This document shows positions 38,727 through 47,173 of a DNA stretch of 64,000 nucleotides, piece by piece. The DNA comes from Pseudomonas azadiae (GTDB lineage Bacteria; Pseudomonadota; Gammaproteobacteria; Pseudomonadales; Pseudomonadaceae): positions 62,001-126,000 of the forward strand of contig NZ_JAHSTY010000002.1 of NCBI RefSeq assembly GCF_019145355.1. The letters are read 5' to 3'. Numbering within the stretch: the stretch's first letter is position 1; every line of letters starts with the position of its first letter. Below the pieces are notes generated by a model, which was given only the letters and a program-made list of their open reading frames with translations, ran no database searches and had not been told where the DNA came from. The position numbers and the translations under genes were made by a program.

Positions 38727-39917
38727 ATGTTATCGAACAAGTCCTTGGCGCTGGCGCTATGTCTCACTATTACCGGTTGCGCACAAACTCCACAAAATGA
38801 TGCCGGCGGGCATTGGTGGTCATTTGGGTCAGACAAGGCGGCTGCCAAGGACGCAGTGACCCAAACCGACGCCAAGCCGGATGCCAAGCCCGCCGCCGGC
38901 GCCAAGCCTGCTGCGCCTGCCACTGCTGCAGCCGCGCCTGCCACTGCCGCAGCGACTGCCCCCGCGCCTGCCGACGCCGCGCCTGCGCCAGCGGCCAAGG
39001 CCGACACGGGTTTCAACTGGTGGCCGTTTTCCTCCAAGAGCGCCGACGACAAGGAAGCCGTTGCCAAGGCCGACTTGAAAGCTGACCTCAAGGCTGCCGA
39101 TCCAGGCCCTGTGGTCGCCAAGACCGACACCGAGACCCATTGGTGGTGGCCGTTCGAAAGCAAGCCAAAGCCGCTGGCCAAGGTTGATGTCAGCAACGTG
39201 CCGATGCCCGACCCGAAAATCACCCAAGCTTGGCTGGACGACTACGAGCCACGTCTGCGCGCTGCCATCAAGGACAGCAACCTGCAGCTGGAACGTCGCG
39301 ACAACGTGCTCGTCGTGATTGCCCCGGTAGACGGCTCCTACAATCCGAAACGCCCGGCCATGTTGCTGCCGGTCACCCTGGGTCCGTTCACGCGTGTGGC
39401 CAAGGCTGTTGAAGCCGACCCGAAGACGGCCGTTCTGGTGCTGGGCCACGTCGATGCCACCGGCACCGCCCCGGCCAGCCAGGCGTTGACCAAGGAGCGC
39501 GCGCAATCCATCGCCTCGATCTTCAGCCTCAGCGGCCTCAAGCAAGACCGTTTGATGCTGCGCGGCATGGGCGACCTGATGCCACGTGCCGCCAACGACA
39601 GCAACCAGGGTCGCGCCCTGAACCGTCGTATGGAAATCATGTTCACCCAGCGCTCGACCATGTTGGCACTGTTGAGCAACTACAATTCCGGCAAGACGCC
39701 GCCTGTGGCTGAAATGGTTGCCGTGCAGAATGTTCCTGCCCCGGCGCCTGCCGCCAAGGCCCCGGCCAAAAAAGCGGCTGCCAGCAAGGCAACCAGCAAG
39801 AAAGCCGCTGCCAAGCCAGCCGCCAAAAAGGCCCCGGCCAAGCCTGCTGCCAAGAAGCCGGCTGCGGCCAAAGCCAAGGCTGATGCGCCCGCGCCGAGTG
39901 ACCAGGCGAAAAACTGA
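38727..39917 (+). CDS. OmpA-domain lipoprotein with WWPF repeats and Lys/Ala-rich tail
   Basis: A 396-residue predicted outer-membrane lipoprotein (signal MLSNKSLALALCLTITGC). Three degenerate repeats around aromatic motifs (GGHWWSFGSDK, FNWWPFSSKS, THWWWPFESKPK) alternate with Ala/Pro/Lys-rich stretches. An OmpA-like peptidoglycan-binding domain follows (VLVLGHVDATG...RALNRRMEIMF, about residues 240-320). The last 60 residues are a histone-H1/AlgP-like PAKKA repeat (KKAAAKPAAKKAPAKP). The ATG at 38727 is preferred over 38658 because it gives the lipobox. It precedes pdxH by 27 bp. Confidence 0.82.
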   Translation: MLSNKSLALALCLTITGCAQTPQNDAGGHWWSFGSDKAAAKDAVTQTDAKPDAKPAAGAKPAAPATAAAAPATAAATAPAPADAAPAPAAKADTGFNWWPFSSKSADDKEAVAKADLKADLKAADPGPVVAKTDTETHWWWPFESKPKPLAKVDVSNVPMPDPKITQAWLDDYEPRLRAAIKDSNLQLERRDNVLVVIAPVDGSYNPKRPAMLLPVTLGPFTRVAKAVEADPKTAVLVLGHVDATGTAPASQALTKERAQSIASIFSLSGLKQDRLMLRGMGDLMPRAANDSNQGRALNRRMEIMFTQRSTMLALLSNYNSGKTPPVAEMVAVQNVPAPAPAAKAPAKKAAASKATSKKAAAKPAAKKAPAKPAAKKPAAAKAKADAPAPSDQAKN

Positions 39918-39944
39918 TCCGCTGAACCAGAAGGATAAAGCCGC

Positions 39945-40592
39945 ATGACCCAGGCACTGGCCGATATGCGCCGTGACTACACACGGGACGGTTTGAGCGA
40001 GGCCCAGGCCCCGAGCGAACCGTTTGCCTTGTTCCACCAATGGTTCGCCGATGCGGTGAAAACCGAGCAGCCACCGGTGGAAGCCAATGCCATGACCTTG
40101 GCCACGGTCGACCAGGACGGTCGTCCGCACTGCCGCATCCTGTTGCTCAAGGGCCTGGATGCGCAGGGCTTTACCTTCTTTACCAATTACCAGAGTGCCA
40201 AGGGCCAACAGCTCGCGGCGCGGCCGTTTGCGGCCATGACCTTCTTCTGGCCGACTCTGGAGCGCCAAGTACGCATCGAGGGGCGGGTGGTCAAGGTCAC
40301 GCCTGAGGAATCGGACGCTTATTATCAGGTCCGCCCGCTGGGCAGCCGCCTGGGCGCCTGGGCTTCGCCGCAGAGCCAGGTCATTCGTGACCGCGAAGCA
40401 TTGCAGGACCTGCTCAAGGCCACCGAGCAGCGTTTCAGCGACACCCAGCCCGATTGCCCCGAGCACTGGGGTGGCTATCGTTTGCTGCCCGAGCGCATCG
40501 AGTTCTGGCAAGGCCGCGCCAGCCGCCTGCACGATCGCCTGAACTATCGCCTGCAAGGGGCCGATTGGACACGTGAGCGCCTGGCGCCCTGA
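39945..40592 (+). CDS. pdxH: Pyridoxamine 5'-phosphate oxidase
   Basis: A 215-residue FMN-dependent enzyme that makes pyridoxal 5'-phosphate from PNP or PMP. Family blocks: [12 protein letters not shown] at the N-terminus, [50 protein letters not shown] and the C-terminal [23 protein letters not shown]. An AGAAGGA site precedes the ATG. Full length. Probably cotranscribed with the preceding lipoprotein gene. Confidence 0.97.
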   Translation: MTQALADMRRDYTRDGLSEAQAPSEPFALFHQWFADAVKTEQPPVEANAMTLATVDQDGRPHCRILLLKGLDAQGFTFFTNYQSAKGQQLAARPFAAMTFFWPTLERQVRIEGRVVKVTPEESDAYYQVRPLGSRLGAWASPQSQVIRDREALQDLLKATEQRFSDTQPDCPEHWGGYRLLPERIEFWQGRASRLHDRLNYRLQGADWTRERLAP

Positions 40593-40821
40593 GCTGCACC
40601 TTTCGTCACTTTGCCTGAATGTTGCCGATCACTTCGAAGTCTCTATAAGGGGCTTCGGGCGACTGCTGCGCGGCGTCGTCCAGCCAATGCGACCGTTCGT
40701 CGAGTTTTGTGGTGCGCGCAGTCTGTACTCAGGCTGAATGAACGCAATTTTCTGCGGTGCTTGCCGTGACAGGCGTCAAGCTGCAGCGTTTAATGAACAC
40801 CTGTCCTTTGGAGTTGATGCT

Positions 40822-41286
40822 ATGCGTAAGTCTGTTTTACTGGTTGCCTGCTTTACCACCCTGTCGTTGTTGTTGGGTGGCTGCGCCTCGAGTCTGACCG
40901 GCGACTCATACTCCCGTGACGAAGCGCGTCGTGTACAAACCGTGCGCATGGGCACCATCGAGTCCCTGCGCCCGGTGAAAATCGAAGGCACCAAGACCCC
41001 AATCGGCGGCGCTGCCGGCGCGGTCATCGGCGGTGTTGGCGGCAGCGCCATCGGCGGCGGGCGTGGCAGCATCGTTACCGCAGTGATCGGCGCTGTCGCC
41101 GGCGGCCTGCTGGGTTCGGCCACTGAAGAAGGCCTGACCCGCACGCAGGGCGTGGAAATCACCGTTCGCGAAGACGACGGCAGCACGCGCGCCTATGTGC
41201 AGGCCGTGCAGGAGAACGAAATCTTCCGCATTGGTGACCGTGTGCGCATCATGACGGTTGATGGTACGAGCCGCGTTACGCGTTAA
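40822..41286 (+). CDS. Glycine-zipper outer-membrane lipoprotein (SlyB/PcP family)
   Basis: A 154-residue lipoprotein (signal MRKSVLLVACFTTLSLLLGGC). The central glycine zipper (PIGGAAGAVIGGVGGSAIGGGRGSIVTAVIGAVAGGLLG, about residues 54-92) could insert in the membrane; the C-terminal beta domain ends with RVRIMTVDGTSRVTR. SlyB-like proteins stabilise the outer membrane and are often PhoP-controlled. The ATG at 40822 follows a TTTGGAG site. A strong terminator follows 20 bp after the stop. Confidence 0.88.
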   Translation: MRKSVLLVACFTTLSLLLGGCASSLTGDSYSRDEARRVQTVRMGTIESLRPVKIEGTKTPIGGAAGAVIGGVGGSAIGGGRGSIVTAVIGAVAGGLLGSATEEGLTRTQGVEITVREDDGSTRAYVQAVQENEIFRIGDRVRIMTVDGTSRVTR

Positions 41287-41305
41287 GCGCGGGGTGTAGA
41301 AACAC

Positions 41306-41339
41306 AACCCCCAACCGGGTGACCGGTTTGGGGGTTTTT
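41306..41339 (+). terminator. Rho-independent terminator of the SlyB-like gene
   Basis: AACCCCCAACCGG pairs with CCGGTTTGGGGGTT (one bulged T), followed by a T-run. It lies 20 bp after the stop codon at 41286. Confidence 0.9.
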
Positions 41340-41410
41340 GGTTTATGGGGCCAATATTCCAGGACGGTATTGGGGGTTGAGTGTCGGCGACTGAGTAGGG
41401 CAAAAAACGG

Positions 41411-41449
41411 GCAATAAAAAACCGCCTTAGTAGGGCGGTTTTTTATTGC
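41411..41449. terminator. Perfect 16-bp bidirectional terminator
   Basis: GCAATAAAAAACCGCC (41411-41426) and its exact complement (41434-41449) flank a seven-base loop. A and T runs on either side of the GC core make it functional in both directions. It is 70 bp beyond the SlyB terminator and insulates the small-ORF region that begins at 41481. Confidence 0.88.
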
Positions 41450-41480
41450 AAACCCGATTTTCATCAAGGCTTGCATCCTC

Positions 41481-41495
41481 TAGGACGCAATGACA
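41481..41495 (+). repeat. 15-bp direct repeat, copy 1, spanning a start codon
   Basis: TAGGACGCAATGACA, identical to 41797-41811. Both copies contain an AGGA Shine-Dalgarno core, a four-base spacer and an ATG that opens a small ORF. The shared stretch is a translation initiation region, not random intergenic sequence. The copies are 316 bp apart. Confidence 0.8.
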
Positions 41496-41585
41496 TGGAC
41501 GGATACTACTGTTGCTCGGCGTTCGCCACAAGATGCGGCGATGAGCGGTGATCAACCTTTCTTATACATTTCTTGTCGGCGGTGA
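41490..41585 (+). CDS. Putative 31-aa small protein (sORF-a)
   Basis: ATG to TGA, 31 residues (MTWTDTTVARRSPQDAAM..., ending FLYISCRR). The AGGA site four bases before the ATG is part of the 15-bp direct repeat. I do not recognise the peptide. It is Thr/Arg-rich, not membrane-like, with a single Cys near the end. Support is the duplicated initiation site only; codon usage is not decisive at this length. The 41287-42050 gap holds this, sORF-b, sORF-c, a candidate structured leader and three terminators. Confidence 0.4.
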   Translation: MTWTDTTVARRSPQDAAMSGDQPFLYISCRR

Positions 41586-41705
41586 TTGCAAAAAAGCGAA
41601 ATAACTTGAGCAACGTTTTTTGGCGTTCTTGCGCCGTTGGACACACTTCAACCCGCACGCTCAGTTAGTATCGACCCCGTTCTGCGATCGTCATTCTGTA
41701 CGTGT

Positions 41706-41789
41706 GCTGGGTATCTACGCAGGTTTTGGACCGACCGCCACGGGCTAGTAATCCGTGCCGGATTCATGCGGAAGGCCCATTAACCCAGC
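41706..41789 (+). ncRNA. Candidate structured leader RNA upstream of sORF-b/c
   Basis: GCTGGGT (41706-41712) pairs with ACCCAGC (41783-41789), closing a domain of 84 nt. Inside, CCG-C-CACGG and CCGTG-C-CGG (41735-41761) form a hairpin with a 1x1 internal loop and nine-base loop GCTAGTAAT. A long-range stem enclosing a hairpin just 16 nt before a start codon is a riboswitch-like or sRNA-like layout. It does not match any riboswitch consensus that I know. Confidence 0.4.
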
Positions 41790-41796
41790 CGCCTCA

Positions 41797-41811
41797 TAGG
41801 ACGCAATGACA
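41797..41811 (+). repeat. 15-bp direct repeat, copy 2, spanning a start codon
   Basis: Second copy of TAGGACGCAATGACA. Here it initiates sORF-b. Flanking bases (CCTCA/CCTCT) are also similar on the left, so the conserved unit is about 20 bp. Confidence 0.8.
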
Positions 41812-41886
41812 GCATCCAAAGGCTCACATGTTCCGGTAAGTGCGCTGGAGGTAAGGCCCAACATTTGGAGGGCCGAGTATGTCTAA
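41806..41886 (+). CDS. Putative 26-aa leader peptide (sORF-b)
   Basis: ATG to TAA, 26 residues (MTASKGSHVPVSALEV, ending NIWRAEYV). It uses the AGGACGCAATG initiation site of the direct repeat. Its stop codon overlaps the start of sORF-c by eight bases in the +1 frame, so ribosomes finishing sORF-b would be placed on the sORF-c start. That is the layout of a translationally coupled leader peptide. Not recognised. Confidence 0.45.
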   Translation: MTASKGSHVPVSALEVRPNIWRAEYV

Positions 41887-41977
41887 GTTTGCACGACGTA
41901 CGTGGAACCTCGTAGTGAATGCCCTGCGTGTTTATCACGTCTGGACGTTCCTGCGGGACAGCTTCGATGACCTGTAA
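41879..41977 (+). CDS. Putative 32-aa small protein (sORF-c)
   Basis: ATG to TAA, 32 residues (MSKFARRTWNLVVNALRV..., ending TFLRDSFDDL). It has the strongest initiation signal in the region: TTGGAGG with eight bases to the ATG. The peptide has a basic N-terminus, an amphipathic or membrane-binding middle with two Trp and several Val/Leu, and an acidic C-terminus. A canonical terminator follows 15 bp after the stop. The combined site, length and terminator make a real small gene likely; its function is unknown. Confidence 0.65.
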   Translation: MSKFARRTWNLVVNALRVYHVWTFLRDSFDDL

Positions 41978-41992
41978 GGTCTGAAGAAGTGG

Positions 41993-42029
41993 AGCCGCCT
42001 CGGTGTACGCCGAGGCGGCTTTTTGGTTT
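41993..42029 (+). terminator. Terminator of the small-ORF unit
   Basis: AGCCGCCTCGG and CCGAGGCGGCT (perfect 11 bp, loop TGTACG) are followed by TTTTTGGTTTTT. It lies 15 bp after sORF-c and 22 bp before the convergent nhaA stop. Confidence 0.92.
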
Positions 42030-42050
42030 TTGGCTCGTCAGTTCACACTG

Positions 42051-43238
42051 TCAAACTGAAGGTATAGCCTTCTTGCGACTCGCCAGCGCCGTCACCGCAT
42101 ACCCGATACACGCTGCCAGTATCGACCCGGTCAGAATGCCCATCCGGTCTTCTCCGGCAAACTCACTGGCTCCCGGCACAAATGCCAGGGACCCGACAAA
42201 CAGGCTCATGGTAAAGCCGATGCCGCACAGGATCGCCACGCCAAACACCTGGCCCCAATTCGCGCCGCTGGGCAGGGCGGCAATGCCGGTCTTGATGGCC
42301 AGCCAGGTGAGGCCAAACACGCCGATGGTCTTGCCGATCAGCAGGCCTGCGGCGATGCCCATCGGTACATGGTGGGTAAAGCTTTCCAGGCTGACGCCGG
42401 TCAGGGACACGCCCGCGTTGGCGAAGGCGAACAACGGCAGGATGCCGTAGGCCACCCACGGGTGCAGGGCGTGTTCCAGGGTGAGCAGCGGCGACGGCTC
42501 GGCGTTTTTGGTGCGCATCGGGATGCAGAACGCCAATGTCACGCCGGCGAGCGTCGCGTGAACGCCGCTCTTGAGTACGCACACCCACAGGATCAGCCCG
42601 ATGATCAGGTAGGGCCCGAGCTTGATCACGCCCAGTCGGTTCATCGCGATCAACGCAATCAGGCAGGCCCCCGCACCGGCCAGGGCGGCGCCGGACAAGT
42701 CGGCGGAATAGAACACGGCGATGACGATGATCGCGCCCAGGTCATCGATGATGGCCAGGGTCATCAGGAACAGCTTGAGCGATACCGGTACGCGCTTGCC
42801 CAGCAAGGCCAGCACACCGAGGGCGAAGGCAATGTCGGTGGCCATGGGGATCGCCCAGCCCGACAGCGCGGCAGGGTAGTCCTTGTTAATCGCCCAATAG
42901 ATCAGCGCCGGCACCACCATGCCGCCGATGGCTGCCGCGCCAGGCAGCACTACCTGCGACGGCTTGGACAGGTGGCCGTCGAGCAGCTCGCGCTTGACCT
43001 CAAGGCCGATCAACAGGAAGAACAAGGCCATCAGGCCATCGTTGATCCATAGTAGTGCCGGTTTGGCGATTTTCAATGCGCCAATCTGCGCCACTACCGG
43101 TACGTCGAGAAACGCGCCGTACAGGTGCGACAAGGGCGAATTGTTAATGATCAAGGCCAGTGCCGCAGCTGCGATCAACAATAGACCGCTGGCGGCTTCC
43201 AGCTGGAAGAAACGGGTGAAAGTGCTACGCAGAGGCAA
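42051..43238 (-). CDS. nhaA: Na+/H+ antiporter NhaA
   Basis: A 395-residue inner-membrane antiporter exchanging two protons for one sodium ion. The N-terminus [27 protein letters not shown] and the ion-binding pair in [14 protein letters not shown] (the Asp-Asp motif in the TM5 equivalent) are diagnostic; [27 protein letters not shown] is the C-terminal block. The length equals E. coli NhaA within a few residues. No nhaR gene is adjacent; a palindrome at 43308 upstream could be an operator. Confidence 0.96.
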   Translation of the reverse strand: MPLRSTFTRFFQLEAASGLLLIAAAALALIINNSPLSHLYGAFLDVPVVAQIGALKIAKPALLWINDGLMALFFLLIGLEVKRELLDGHLSKPSQVVLPGAAAIGGMVVPALIYWAINKDYPAALSGWAIPMATDIAFALGVLALLGKRVPVSLKLFLMTLAIIDDLGAIIVIAVFYSADLSGAALAGAGACLIALIAMNRLGVIKLGPYLIIGLILWVCVLKSGVHATLAGVTLAFCIPMRTKNAEPSPLLTLEHALHPWVAYGILPLFAFANAGVSLTGVSLESFTHHVPMGIAAGLLIGKTIGVFGLTWLAIKTGIAALPSGANWGQVFGVAILCGIGFTMSLFVGSLAFVPGASEFAGEDRMGILTGSILAACIGYAVTALASRKKAIPSV

Positions 43239-43307
43239 GGGACGCTCTCCAATCCAAGATTCAATAGGTGGGTACCCTAACCCGTACCGTTAGTTGTTAA
43301 AACAAAA

Positions 43308-43330
43308 GTTATATTCTTATTTGTTATAAC
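43308..43330. promoter_or_regulatory. Inverted repeat upstream of nhaA
   Basis: GTTATA and TATAAC are separated by 11 bases in an AT-rich island within the 217-bp gap between nhaA and the PLP enzyme gene. It could be a regulator site or a promoter element. No protein assignment is possible. Confidence 0.35.
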
Positions 43331-43455
43331 CAGAGGTCCGCGATGACGCTTCGGCTAAGCCCGGCAATTGTGTGTCTTATTGAGTCGGCACTGTATCTGT
43401 CTGGCGTGTAGGAAACCCCCTAAAATCGGGGCTTACACCCTCAGAGAAACACGCC

Positions 43456-44550
43456 ATGAGCGACCACCGTCCCTGGGCCCGCGAAGCCATTCGTATCATT
43501 GAAGCAGACTTCCAGCGCAGCGCCGACACGCACCTGATCCCCTTGCCGCTGCCAGGTTTGCCGGGCACCGAGCTGTACTTCAAGGATGAGTCCAGTCACC
43601 CGACCGGCAGCCTCAAGCATCGGCTGGCGCGTTCATTGTTTCTGTACGCGCTGTGCAATGGCTGGCTCAAGCCCGGCGCCCCGGTGATCGAAGCGTCCAG
43701 CGGTTCGACGGCGATTTCCGAAGCCTATTTCGCCCGTCTGCTCGGCCTGCCCTTTATTGCGGTGATGCCGGCGACCACCTCCCAGGAGAAGATCGCGCAA
43801 ATTGCCTTCTATGGCGGTAGAAGCCACCTGGTACAGGACCCGACGCAGATTTATGCTGAATCTGAACGCCTGGCACGGGAAAGCGGCGGTCACTTCATGG
43901 ATCAGTTCACCTACGCCGAACGCGCGACCGACTGGCGGGCCAACAACAATATTGCCGAATCGATCTTCCAGCAGATGCGTTTTGAGCAGTATCCGGAACC
44001 GAGCTGGTTGATCTCCAGCCCCGGTACCGGCGGCACCACCGCGACCCTGGGTCGTTATGTGCGTTATCGCCAGCATTGCACGCGCGTGCTGTGTGCCGAT
44101 GCCGAGCGTTCGGTGTTCTTTGATTTCTACCAGAGCGGCGACGCGAGCCTGCGTCTGGACTGTGGTTCGCGCATCGAAGGCATTGGCCGGCCACGGGTTG
44201 AAGCGTCGTTCCTGCCGGCGGTGATCGATGCAATGGTCAAGGTGCCGGATGCGCTCTCGCTGGCGGCCATGCATTACCTGGCCGAACGGCTGGGTCGCCG
44301 GGTCGGCGGCTCCAGCGGGACCAACCTGATTGGCGCGCTGGTAGCGGCGCAGCAGATGAAGGCAGCGGGAGAGTCGGGATCGATCGTGGCGATCCTGTGC
44401 GATGGGGGCGAGCGGTATGCCACAACCTATTACGACCAGGCGTGGTTGGCGGGGCAGGGGTATGAACTGGATGGTTTGATCAAAGAGGTTGCGGCGAGTG
44501 TGGAGCGTGGTGAGCCGCTGCCGAACAGCATCCAGCGCGCCAACATCTGA
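43456..44550 (+). CDS. PLP-dependent cysteine synthase-family enzyme
   Basis: A 364-residue fold-type II PLP enzyme. The PLP lysine is in [18 protein letters not shown] (about residue 55), the substrate loop [13 protein letters not shown] follows, and [19 protein letters not shown] is the glycine-rich phosphate cup. Such proteins are annotated as cysteine synthase-like but several act as cysteine desulfhydrases. It has no cys gene neighbours. The exact reaction cannot be read from sequence; sulfur amino-acid metabolism is the best guess. Confidence 0.88.
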   Translation: MSDHRPWAREAIRIIEADFQRSADTHLIPLPLPGLPGTELYFKDESSHPTGSLKHRLARSLFLYALCNGWLKPGAPVIEASSGSTAISEAYFARLLGLPFIAVMPATTSQEKIAQIAFYGGRSHLVQDPTQIYAESERLARESGGHFMDQFTYAERATDWRANNNIAESIFQQMRFEQYPEPSWLISSPGTGGTTATLGRYVRYRQHCTRVLCADAERSVFFDFYQSGDASLRLDCGSRIEGIGRPRVEASFLPAVIDAMVKVPDALSLAAMHYLAERLGRRVGGSSGTNLIGALVAAQQMKAAGESGSIVAILCDGGERYATTYYDQAWLAGQGYELDGLIKEVAASVERGEPLPNSIQRANI

Positions 44551-44567
44551 CACCACACAAAACCAAA

Positions 44568-44656
44568 TGTGGGAGCAGGCTTGCCTGCGAATGCGGAGTG
44601 TCAGTCGCAGAGTGTATCGACTGAACCACCGCAATCGCAGGCAAGCCAGCTCCCAC
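44568..44656. repeat. REPIN after the PLP enzyme gene
   Basis: Inverted REP pair with arms TGTGGGAGCAGGCTTGCC... and its complement (one mismatch) around a 45-bp spacer that itself holds imperfect inverted motifs (GCGGAGTG...; the reverse arm spacer ends CACCGCA). It sits between convergent genes. Confidence 0.9.
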
Positions 44657-44685
44657 ATTTGATAGGTGTTGTCAGCAAAGAACTA

Positions 44686-46299
44686 TCAGGCCTCGATGCC
44701 CAACATATCCCGCGCCAACGCCTCGGCAATCCGGATCCCATCCACGCCCGCCGACAGAATCCCGCCGGCATAACCCGCACCTTCACCGGCCGGGAACAGG
44801 CCTTTCACGTTCAAGCTCTGCATCGATTCATTTCGGGTAATCCGCAGCGGCGATGAGGTGCGCGTCTCGATACCGGTCAACACCGCATCGTGCAGCGAGT
44901 AGCCCTTGATCTGCTTCTCGAACGCGGGCAGTGCTTCGCGGATCGCCTCGATGGCGAACGCCGGCAAGGCCAGGGCCAAGTCACCCAGGGACACGCCGGG
45001 CTTGTAGGAAGGTTCCACACTGCCAATAGCCGTGGACGGCTTGCCTGCAATGAAATCACCGACTAACTGCGCCGGGGCGTCGTAATTGCTGCCGCCGAGG
45101 AGGTAGGCGTGGGATTCCAGGCGTTCCTGCAGCTCGATCCCCGCCAGCGGACCGCCCGGGTAATCCACCTCAGGGGTGATGCCGACCACGATGCCGGAGT
45201 TGGCATTGCGTTCGTTACGCGAGTACTGGCTCATGCCGTTGGTCACGACGCGGTTCGGCTCGGACGTCGCCGCCACCACGGTGCCGCCTGGGCACATGCA
45301 GAAGCTGTAGACCGAGCGGCCGTTCCTGGCGTGGTGCACCAGTTTGTAGTCTGCGGCCCCCAATTTCGGGTGCCCGGCGTATTTGCCCAGGCGCGCGGCG
45401 TCGATCAACGACTGCGGGTGTTCGATACGAAAACCTACCGAGAACGGCTTGGCTTCCATGTACACGCCACGGCCGTGGAGCATGCGGAAGGTATCGCGGG
45501 CGCTGTGGCCCAAGGCCAGGATCACATGCCTGGAAAGGATCTGTTCGCCGCCATCGACGACCACGCCGTTCAACTGCCCGTCTTCGATCAGCACGTCGGT
45601 AACCCGCTGTTCGAAGCGCACTTCACCGCCCAGGGCGATGATCTGCTCACGCATGTTTTCTACCACGCCGGTCAGGCGGAAGGTGCCGATGTGCGGCTTG
45701 CTGACGTAGAGGATTTCTTCCGGCGCACCGGCCTTGACGAACTCGTGCAGGACTTTGCGGCCGTGGAACTTCGGGTCCTTGATCTGGCTGTAGAGCTTGC
45801 CGTCGGAAAACGTCCCGGCACCGCCTTCACCAAACTGCACATTGGACTCAGGGTTCAGCACGCTTTTGCGCCACAGGCCCCAGGTGTCCTTGGTGCGCTG
45901 GCGCACTTCCTTGCCGCGCTCGAGGATGATCGGCTTGAAGCCCATTTGCGCCAGCAACAGCCCGGCAAAGATGCCGCACGGGCCAAAACCCACCACGATC
46001 GGACGTTCGACCAGACCTTCCGGCGCCTGGCCCACCACTTTATAGCTGACATCCGGCGCCGGGTTGACGTTGCGGTCATCGGCAAACTTGAGCAGCAGGG
46101 CGGCTTCGCCCTTCACGTTCAAATCGATGGTGTAGATGAAGCACAGCTCCGAGGATTTCTTGCGCGCATCGTAGCTGCGTTTGAACAGGGTGAAATCGAG
46201 CAGGTCATCACTGGCGATGCCCAGGCGCTGCAGGATCGCAGGGCGCAGGTCTTCTTCGGGATGGTCGATGGGCAGCTTGAGTTCGGTGATTCGTAACAT
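44686..46299 (-). CDS. FAD-dependent dehydrogenase, COG2509-like
   Basis: A 537-residue flavoprotein of an uncharacterised family. After an N-terminal domain of about 95 residues comes the dinucleotide motif VVGFGPCGIFAGLLLAQMGFKPIILERG, then NVQFGEGGAGTFSDGKL and, at the C-terminus, GLFPAGEGAGYAGGILSAGVDGIRIAEAL, the second FAD contact. The substrate is unknown; a cytosolic role as a dehydrogenase or reductase is inferred. It stands alone, with its own upstream region. Confidence 0.88.
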   Translation of the reverse strand: MLRITELKLPIDHPEEDLRPAILQRLGIASDDLLDFTLFKRSYDARKKSSELCFIYTIDLNVKGEAALLLKFADDRNVNPAPDVSYKVVGQAPEGLVERPIVVGFGPCGIFAGLLLAQMGFKPIILERGKEVRQRTKDTWGLWRKSVLNPESNVQFGEGGAGTFSDGKLYSQIKDPKFHGRKVLHEFVKAGAPEEILYVSKPHIGTFRLTGVVENMREQIIALGGEVRFEQRVTDVLIEDGQLNGVVVDGGEQILSRHVILALGHSARDTFRMLHGRGVYMEAKPFSVGFRIEHPQSLIDAARLGKYAGHPKLGAADYKLVHHARNGRSVYSFCMCPGGTVVAATSEPNRVVTNGMSQYSRNERNANSGIVVGITPEVDYPGGPLAGIELQERLESHAYLLGGSNYDAPAQLVGDFIAGKPSTAIGSVEPSYKPGVSLGDLALALPAFAIEAIREALPAFEKQIKGYSLHDAVLTGIETRTSSPLRITRNESMQSLNVKGLFPAGEGAGYAGGILSAGVDGIRIAEALARDMLGIEA

Positions 46300-46405
46300 G
46301 ACAGGATCCGGTAGGCGGCGGGCTGAGTGGCCGGCTGTTTTGCAAACCGGCGATTATAAGCCCCAATGGCCGTTTCCCGTCATGTTAAAACAGCGCAGTG
46401 CCCAG

Positions 46406-47077
46406 TCAGTCGTCGCGCGAACCGCCAAACGAGGCGCAGCCCCGTTGCACCTGGCCGTTAACCCGCAACTCGGCGGTCATGTGCTGCAGGCTGCCGCTGA
46501 CGCTGTCGATGCAACGTTGCGGGGCGACCCACAATTCGACGTGCTGGTTGTTGGCTTCGGTCATCAGGTTGAAGCGGCCGTCACCGATCTGCTCTTCCAC
46601 ATAGGGCACCGCCAGGGGTGGCTGGCCTTCGCGCTGCAGTACCATGCCCTTGGCCGTGACGTTCATCGCCCAGGCTGGATTGTGGCCGTTGGCGCGCAGG
46701 ATCATGCGCTTGAAATCCGGGTCGGCGCAGGCCGAGGTCGAGCGCTCGACGCGGTAGAGCTGCTGCAGGTCGACGCTGCCCTGGGTGCCGCTGGCGACCC
46801 CGGAGAATTTGCCACGCAGGTCGGCGAACAACGCACCTTGCTGGCCGGCCAGGGACGCCGCTTCCTGCAGGATGCTGGTGCCGCCCGTGTCGTTGACCAC
46901 GTAGTTGCGTTTGTCATTGCACGGCTGGAACAGCAGCTTATCGCCGACCGCCGTGAGTTCGCCCTGCATGCGGGTCAGCCCGGCCAGAGACGGCGTGGCC
47001 GGCTCCTTGTCGAACATCTGGCAGGCGGCGAACAGGGGGAACAAGGCAAACAGAGCAAGGGTATGGGCGGCACGCAT
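46406..47077 (-). CDS. COG3650-like predicted lipoprotein
   Basis: A 223-residue predicted lipoprotein with signal MRAAHTLALFALFPLFAAC (lipobox FAAC). The repeated sequence around GDKLLFQPCNDKRNYVV, and a C-terminal domain (HVELWVAPQRCIDSVSGSLQHMTAELRVNGQVQRGCASFGG), resemble META/MliC-type small beta-barrels. Two pairs of cysteines could form disulfides. The ATG at 47077 gives the signal peptide. Function unknown. Confidence 0.8.
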   Translation of the reverse strand: MRAAHTLALFALFPLFAACQMFDKEPATPSLAGLTRMQGELTAVGDKLLFQPCNDKRNYVVNDTGGTSILQEAASLAGQQGALFADLRGKFSGVASGTQGSVDLQQLYRVERSTSACADPDFKRMILRANGHNPAWAMNVTAKGMVLQREGQPPLAVPYVEEQIGDGRFNLMTEANNQHVELWVAPQRCIDSVSGSLQHMTAELRVNGQVQRGCASFGGSRDD

Positions 47078-47173
47078 GATCGGGTCTCCAGACAAGTGCC
47101 GCCACGTTACGCAGGCCGGCGTCGCATCACAACCCCGCCCGGCAGCTTAAGGCGATTCTGACAGACGCCGGGT

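Noticed and set aside
41744..41753. GCTAGTAATC, identical to a 16S rRNA segment, in the structured leader
   Set aside because: Only ten bases match; the surrounding sequence is unlike 16S rRNA. Treated as coincidence.
43343..43411. 22-codon open frame after an AGAGG site upstream of the PLP enzyme gene
   Set aside because: The peptide ([22 protein letters not shown]) is plausible as a leader, but there is no terminator, overlap or repeat to support it. It is not reported as a gene.
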